Source: Rhodospira trueperi
GTDB taxonomy: Bacteria > Pseudomonadota > Alphaproteobacteria > Rhodospirillales > Rhodospirillaceae
DNA length: 64,000 nt
NCBI RefSeq assembly: GCF_900101965.1
Contig: NZ_FNAP01000008.1
Span: forward strand, 62,001 to 126,000
Direction of reading: 5' to 3'
Numbering within the stretch: the stretch's first letter is position 1; each line of letters opens with the position of its first letter. Made by a program: the position numbers and the translations under genes. Below the pieces are notes generated by a model. It did no database searches. It saw only the letters and a program-made list of their open reading frames with translations, and was not told the DNA's origin. Shown piece after piece: positions 57,909 to 64,000 of the stretch.

Positions 57909-60422
57909 TTACGGTGACGCCGCGTCGGCGGTCCACCCGGGCGTGGGGACGCCCCAGATGTCGGCGGCGTAATCCGCCACCGTGACGTCGCTGGAGAACT
58001 TGCCCATCCGGGCGACATTGAGGATCGCCATCCGGGTCCATGCGTCCGTATCCAGGTAGGCGCGCCCGACCCGGTCCTGACAGGCGATGTAGTCGGCATA
58101 GTCGGCGAGCAAAAGGTAATGGTCGCCATGCCGGGTCAGGCTGTCCACGATGGGGCGGTAGCGATCCGGCTCGGCATGGCTGAACCCGCCCTGGCCGATC
58201 ATGTCCAGCACGGCGTGCAACTCCGGATCGCCGGTGTAGTATTGCCACGGATCGTGGCTGCCGTTGTTGCGCAGGTGCTCGGCCTTCTCCACCGGCAGGC
58301 CGAAGAAGAAGATATTTTCCTCGCCCACTTCCTCACCGATCTCGACGTTGGCGCCGTCGCGCGTGCCGATGGTCAATGCGCCGTTCAGCGCGAGTTTCAT
58401 GTTGCCGGTGCCGGAGGCCTCCGTGCCGGCGGTGGAGATCTGTTCGGACAGGTCGGCGGCCGGGATGATGTGCTCGGCGACGGAGACGTTGTAGTCGGGA
58501 ATGAACACGAGACGCAGGCGGTCGTTGGTGGCCGGGTCGGCGTTGATGACGCGGGCCACGTCGTGGATCAGACGAATGATTAGCTTCGCCATGTAATAGG
58601 CCGGGGCCGCCTTTCCGGCGATGATGACGGTACGCGGCGGGGCGTCGCCGGCGCGGCCCTCCTTCAGGCGCAGATACAGCGTGATGACGTGCAGGACGTT
58701 GAGAAGCTGGCGCTTGTACTCATGGATGCGCTTGACCTGGACGTCGAACAGGGTCTCCGGGTCCAGTTCCATGCCTAGGCGGGCGTCGATGTAGCGGCAC
58801 AGCGCTTCCTTGTTGAGGCGTTTGACGGCCCGGAAGTCCTCCTGGAACGTCGCGTCCTCGGCCAGCGGCAGCAGGCCGCGCAGGTCGTCCAGGTGCGCCA
58901 CCCAGCGGTCGCCGATGTGTCGTGTGATCAGGGCCGACAAGGGGCGGTTGGCCGACCGCAGCCAGCGCCGGGGCGTGATGCCGTTGGTCTTGTTGACGAT
59001 GCGGTCGGGGAACTCGCGGTGCAACTCGGCGAAGATGCCGGCCCGCATCAGGTCGGTGTGCAGGGCCGCGACGCCGTTGACCCGATGACTGCCGACGAAC
59101 GCCAGATGCGACATGCGCACGCGCCGCTCGCCGCCCTCGTCGATCATGGATAGGCGACGGACGCGGTCGTCGTCCACTTCCTTGGCGCGCGCCCGCACGC
59201 CCTCCAGGAACTGGTGATTGATCCGGTAGATGATCTCCAGGTGCCGGGGCAGCATGTTTTCCATCAGGCCGACCGGCCATGTCTCCAGGGCCTCCGGCAG
59301 CAGGGTGTGGTTGGTGTAGGCGAAGGTGCCGTTGCAGATCGCCCAGGCTTCATCCCAGCCCAGACGGTGCTCGTCCACCAGGATGCGCATCAGCTCGGGC
59401 ACCGCCAGGGCCGGGTGGGTATCGTTGAGCTGGATGGCGACCTTGCGGGGGAAGGTGGTGAAGTCGTCGTGCGTGGACAGGAAGCGCCGCACGATGTCGC
59501 GCAGCGAGGCGGCGACGAAGAAATACTCCTGCTTCAGACGCAATGCCTTGCCCATGCTGGTGGAGTCGTCGGGGTAGAGCACATGCGACAGGCTCTCGGA
59601 GAAGCTTTGTTCGGCGACGGCGTTGATGTAATCGCCCTGGTTGAAGTGGCGCAGGTCGAATTCCCGGCTGGCCTGGGCCGACCACAGGCGGATGGAGTTC
59701 ACCGTCCAGCATTCGTGACCGGCCACCATCAGGTCGTGAGCCTCGGCCAAGACTTCCTCGCCGCCCGCCCAGCGGCGGCCGACATGGCCGTGTTGGTCGC
59801 GGGTGTCCTCCACATGGCCATGGAACCGAACCGGCATGATGACGTCCGGGCGGTCGAAGGCCCAGACGTTGCCATAGCGCAGCCAGCGTTCCGGCATCTC
59901 CACCTGCTGGCCGTCCTCGATGTACTGCGAGAACATGCCGTAGTCGTAATAGATACCGTAGCCGAAGGCCGGGATGGACAGCGTGGTCATGCTTTCCATC
60001 AGGCAGGCCGCTAGCCGTCCAAGCCCGCCGTTCCCCAGCGCGGCTTCCGGCTCGCACTCTCGGATGGCTTCGAAATCCAGGTCCATGTCGGCCAGGGTGT
60101 GGCGGGCGAGGTCCAGCGAACCGGTGGCCAGCAGGTTGGCGTCCAGCGAGCGGCCGACCAGGAACTCCATGGAGAGGTAATAGACCCGCTTGGCATCGTT
60201 GGAGTAGGCGCGGCGCGTGCTGTCCATCCAGGTTTCGACCATCAGGTCGCGGGTCGCCAGCGCCAACGCCAGATACCAGTCCAGGTTGGTGCTGCCCACC
60301 GGCCCTTTGCCGAGAGAATGCCTGAGGTGGTCGTGGAGCCGTCGCTTCAGGTCGTCGATGTCCGCTCGGGGTGGTGCCGGGCTCTCGTCGTGCAGGGCCG
60401 TCCGCAGTGAATCGTCCGCCAT
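57909..60422 (-). CDS. glgP: Glycogen/starch phosphorylase
   Basis: 837 residues from the ATG at 60422, behind AAGGGAG at 6-nt spacing; an ATG at 60440 has no such signal. The PLP-lysine segment EASGTGNMKLALNGALTIG is intact, as are VKRIHEYKRQLLN and the glucose-site region (LGNGGLGRLAACLMESM). It releases glucose 1-phosphate from alpha-glucan. No other glg gene is in the window. Confidence 0.96.
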   Translation of the reverse strand: MADDSLRTALHDESPAPPRADIDDLKRRLHDHLRHSLGKGPVGSTNLDWYLALALATRDLMVETWMDSTRRAYSNDAKRVYYLSMEFLVGRSLDANLLATGSLDLARHTLADMDLDFEAIRECEPEAALGNGGLGRLAACLMESMTTLSIPAFGYGIYYDYGMFSQYIEDGQQVEMPERWLRYGNVWAFDRPDVIMPVRFHGHVEDTRDQHGHVGRRWAGGEEVLAEAHDLMVAGHECWTVNSIRLWSAQASREFDLRHFNQGDYINAVAEQSFSESLSHVLYPDDSTSMGKALRLKQEYFFVAASLRDIVRRFLSTHDDFTTFPRKVAIQLNDTHPALAVPELMRILVDEHRLGWDEAWAICNGTFAYTNHTLLPEALETWPVGLMENMLPRHLEIIYRINHQFLEGVRARAKEVDDDRVRRLSMIDEGGERRVRMSHLAFVGSHRVNGVAALHTDLMRAGIFAELHREFPDRIVNKTNGITPRRWLRSANRPLSALITRHIGDRWVAHLDDLRGLLPLAEDATFQEDFRAVKRLNKEALCRYIDARLGMELDPETLFDVQVKRIHEYKRQLLNVLHVITLYLRLKEGRAGDAPPRTVIIAGKAAPAYYMAKLIIRLIHDVARVINADPATNDRLRLVFIPDYNVSVAEHIIPAADLSEQISTAGTEASGTGNMKLALNGALTIGTRDGANVEIGEEVGEENIFFFGLPVEKAEHLRNNGSHDPWQYYTGDPELHAVLDMIGQGGFSHAEPDRYRPIVDSLTRHGDHYLLLADYADYIACQDRVGRAYLDTDAWTRMAILNVARMGKFSSDVTVADYAADIWGVPTPGWTADAASP

Positions 60423-60475
60423 GTCCCACTCCCTTCGCACACCGACACACCCCGATCTGGCGGGGTTCGACTACC

Positions 60476-61021
60476 CTACTCCCGGCGCGGGCCGGGATCA
60501 CCCGAAACGTGCGGCTCCGAGGTCACGAGATAACCTTTCAGGGCTGCGCGGACATGGTCGGGCAGGGGGCGCGACTGCCCGGCGTTGGTGTCGGCCCAGA
60601 CGCACACGTTTTCGGCGGTGCCGAAACACTGGTCGCCGATGAACAGGCCTTGTCCGATGACGCAGGACGTGCGTCCGATGCGCAGAACGCGGGAGCCGAT
60701 GTCCACGTCGGCCGGATAATAGGCGATGCTGATGAAGTCGAGGGTCAAGCGGGCGATGACCCAGCCGATGCCGGTGCCCTCGACGGAGCCGGGTGTCAGG
60801 GTGTCGAGGAAGTGGACCCGACCGGACTCCAGATAGATGGCGAACGAGACGTTGTTGACGTGCCCAAGGCGGTCGAGGTCCTGGAAGCGCACGATGTCCC
60901 GGGTCCAGAAGCGGTACGCGGCCCGGTCGCGCGCGTCGGGCAGGCTCGCGGCCGCGGGGCCGCTCTCCGGTCCCTCGGGCGCGCGAGGAAGGGTGGGCAA
61001 ACAAGGCGAGCGTCCGTGCAT
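60476..61021 (-). CDS. Hotdog-fold acyl-CoA thioesterase
   Basis: 181 residues with an approximately 35-residue disordered N-terminus. VRFQDLDRLGHVNNVSFAIYLE is the 4-hydroxybenzoyl-CoA thioesterase-type signature, with the catalytic aspartate in QDLDRLGHVNN. It would hydrolyse an acyl-CoA of unknown type. The start faces the divergent creatininase-family gene. Confidence 0.87.
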   Translation of the reverse strand: MHGRSPCLPTLPRAPEGPESGPAAASLPDARDRAAYRFWTRDIVRFQDLDRLGHVNNVSFAIYLESGRVHFLDTLTPGSVEGTGIGWVIARLTLDFISIAYYPADVDIGSRVLRIGRTSCVIGQGLFIGDQCFGTAENVCVWADTNAGQSRPLPDHVRAALKGYLVTSEPHVSGDPGPRRE

Positions 61022-61112
61022 GAGGGCTCTCCGCGAAAGGGGGTGGTCGCGCCGGGACCGACGATCTACATCGAAGGGTGATCAGTACTCTTTCAGCGCG
61101 AGGTCCCGCAAC

Positions 61113-61859
61113 GTGCTCTTGCATCTGTCCACATGGCCGGAGGTGGAAACGTATCTGTCCCGGCGCCAATCGATCATCCTGCCGATCGGCTCGACCGAGC
61201 AGCATGGTCCCACCGGCCTGATCGGCACCGACGCGATCACCGCCGAGGCCATCGCGGCCGAAGTCGGCCGCCGCTCCGAAACCTTGGTCGGCCCAACGAT
61301 TCCCGTTGGCATGGCTCACCACCACATGGCCTTTCCGGGCAGCATGACGGTGCGACCCAGCACCTTGATCGCCCTGATCCGGGACTATGTGGTCGCGCTG
61401 TCGGCCCATGGTTTCCGGTCGGTCCTGTTCATCAACGGGCACGGCGGCAACATCAACAGCGTCCAGGCCGCGTTCTCGGAGGTCTACGAGGAGATGCGGG
61501 CCGCGCGCGGCTCCGATGCCCCGTCTCTGCGGTGCGCGTTGAGCAACTGGTTCATGCTGCCGGGCGTGCAGGCGGTGCAGAAGGAACTGTTCGGCGACCG
61601 CGAGGGCTGGCACGCGACTCCCAGCGAGGTGTCCGTGACCTGGGCGGTGCATCCGGATCAGGTGCGCGACGCGCCGCTGGATCCGCTTCCGGAGACGTCT
61701 TCCACCTTTTTCGACAGCCGCGATTTCCGCGCTCGATTCCCGGACGGGCGCATGGGCTCCGACCCCGCGCTGGCGACGGCGGAGCATGGCCGGCGCTTCA
61801 TCGACGCGGCGGCGGCGGAGATTCTGGGGCGTCACGGGGCTTTCCTGGACGGAGCGTGA
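61113..61859 (+). CDS. Creatininase-family amidohydrolase
   Basis: 248 residues from a GTG at 61113; GAGG lies 10 nt upstream. The frame is open upstream into the divergent thioesterase gene. Metal-site motifs LPIGSTEQHGPTGLIGTDAI and LFINGHGGNINSV, and a C-terminal conserved E (TAEHGRRFI), define the family, which includes creatininase and MftE-type peptidases. The substrate is unknown. Confidence 0.9.
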   Translation: MLLHLSTWPEVETYLSRRQSIILPIGSTEQHGPTGLIGTDAITAEAIAAEVGRRSETLVGPTIPVGMAHHHMAFPGSMTVRPSTLIALIRDYVVALSAHGFRSVLFINGHGGNINSVQAAFSEVYEEMRAARGSDAPSLRCALSNWFMLPGVQAVQKELFGDREGWHATPSEVSVTWAVHPDQVRDAPLDPLPETSSTFFDSRDFRARFPDGRMGSDPALATAEHGRRFIDAAAAEILGRHGAFLDGA

Positions 61860-61897
61860 TTGATCGGGCCCTTTGCGGTGGCAGGGCGCGGTCCCAT

Positions 61898-62335
61898 ATG
61901 CCTCGCATGAGCACGACCACGGACCAGACCCGGCCCCCCGAGACGCCGGCGGAGAACGCGCCGCGCGGGGATCTGACCACGTACTACAACGGCGCCTGCC
62001 CGGTGTGCCGCACCGAGGTGGAGCACTACAAGGGGATCGATGCCCGCCAGGGGCTCGGCCTGGGCTGGCACGACGTCAGTCAGGGTGTCGGCCCGTTGGC
62101 GGCGCACGGCATCGATCCGGATTCGGCGACGAAGCGGCTGTACGCGATCGATGAGGGCGGGCGCCTGCATGCCGGCGTGGACGCGTTTATCATGGTGTGG
62201 CGACGCTTGCCGCGCTATCGCTGGCTGGCCCGCGTTGTCGCGGCGCCCGGCGTTCGGCAGATCGCCGGCGCGGTTTACGAGGGCCTTCTGGCGCCCGCGC
62301 TGTACCGCTGGAACCGCTGGCGCCGCCGCCGCTGA
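61898..62335 (+). CDS. DCC-family (DUF393) thiol-disulfide oxidoreductase-like protein
   Basis: 145 residues from the ATG at 61898 (or 61907). YYNGACPVCRTEVEHYK carries the family CxxC motif just after a disordered leader of about 27 residues. The C-terminus is basic. Such proteins are uncharacterised and may act on disulfides. It follows the creatininase-like gene by 38 nt. Confidence 0.87.
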   Translation: MPRMSTTTDQTRPPETPAENAPRGDLTTYYNGACPVCRTEVEHYKGIDARQGLGLGWHDVSQGVGPLAAHGIDPDSATKRLYAIDEGGRLHAGVDAFIMVWRRLPRYRWLARVVAAPGVRQIAGAVYEGLLAPALYRWNRWRRRR

Positions 62336-62376
62336 TGTGGCTGACGGCCTGATTTAACGGGGAAATCCAGTAGAAT

Positions 62377-62405
62377 TTGACAATTCCCCGATTGTTCGCT
62401 GGATT
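62377..62405 (+). promoter_or_regulatory. Candidate promoter of metY
   Basis: TTGACA (62377-62382), a perfect -35 hexamer, is followed after 17 nt by TGGATT (62400-62405) as a poor -10. It is in a locally A+T-richer 137-nt gap before metY. A GGGGAA/TTCCCC stem overlaps it. Confidence 0.4.
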
Positions 62406-62472
62406 AAGGGCGACTCGTTCCGGGGGCGCGTTGACCCCGGGTTCGTTCCGATGATCCGCAACGGAGGCAACC

Positions 62473-64000
<1,528 letters not shown>

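Overview
This 64 kb window is a high-GC chromosomal segment from an alphaproteobacterium, most likely a member of the Rhodospirillales. The reasons are gene content and gene order: a minus-strand mreB-mreC-mreD-mrdA-rodA block, a DUF2794 protein, an NDUFAF6-type squalene/phytoene-synthase homologue, an alphaproteobacterial-style AcnA, a der/bamB/YfgM-like cluster and a Caulobacter-type cpa (Tad) pilus locus. The genus cannot be fixed from the sequence. GTG and TTG starts, 1-11 nt gene overlaps and short intergenic gaps are common, as expected for a compact genome.

Layout. 1-4.9 kb (minus): rod-shape and elongasome genes (rodA partial, mrdA, mreD, mreC, mreB). 5.3-8.7 kb (plus): a PerM-like AI-2E family membrane protein, a 2Fe-2S ferredoxin, a TenA-like protein and mnmA. 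8.7-9.2 kb: a small uncertain ORF and a REP-like composite palindrome. 9.2-11.9 kb (minus): acnA. 12.3-20.9 kb (plus): a LIV/HAAT-type ABC transporter operon (LivG, LivH, LivM, LivK and LivF-like) carrying two different acyl-CoA ligase genes, probably for uptake and CoA activation of a carboxylic acid. 20.9-23.8 kb: small genes including cutA, a ribbon-helix-helix protein, an alpha/beta hydrolase, a TfoX-N protein, a DUF2794 protein and a lipoprotein. 24.0-28.8 kb (plus): a thioredoxin-like protein, a YfgM-like protein, bamB, der and a membrane protein. 28.8-31 kb: a DMT transporter, an A+T-richer gap with a 12-G tract, a small ORF, a strong stem-loop and tRNA-Arg(CCG). 31.1-36.9 kb (plus): an AhpD-like peroxidase-related protein, SppA, an orphan TAXI-type solute-binding protein, a small membrane protein and a TMEM143/DUF3754 protein.

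37.0-55.4 kb is the most distinctive part. A ParA ATPase, a long acidic protein ending in a ribbon-helix-helix domain, and a HerA-like ATPase lie directly upstream of a Tad/Flp pilus locus: two Flp prepilins, then cpaA, cpaB, cpaC, cpaD, cpaE, cpaF, tadB and tadC. After tadC come two perfect palindromes, a periplasmic-binding-protein lipoprotein and a membrane diguanylate cyclase with HAMP and GGEEF domains. My reading, which is inference, is a surface-attachment region in which pilus assembly is combined with a possible positioning module (ParA/RHH/HerA) and a possible ligand-to-c-di-GMP sensor (lipoprotein/cyclase).

55.4-64 kb returns to housekeeping and metabolism: an NDUFAF6-like protein, sodB, glgP, a hotdog thioesterase, a creatininase-family amidohydrolase, a DCC-family thiol oxidoreductase, metY and the 5' end of hemB. 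No CRISPR array, rRNA operon, prophage or insertion sequence was recognised.
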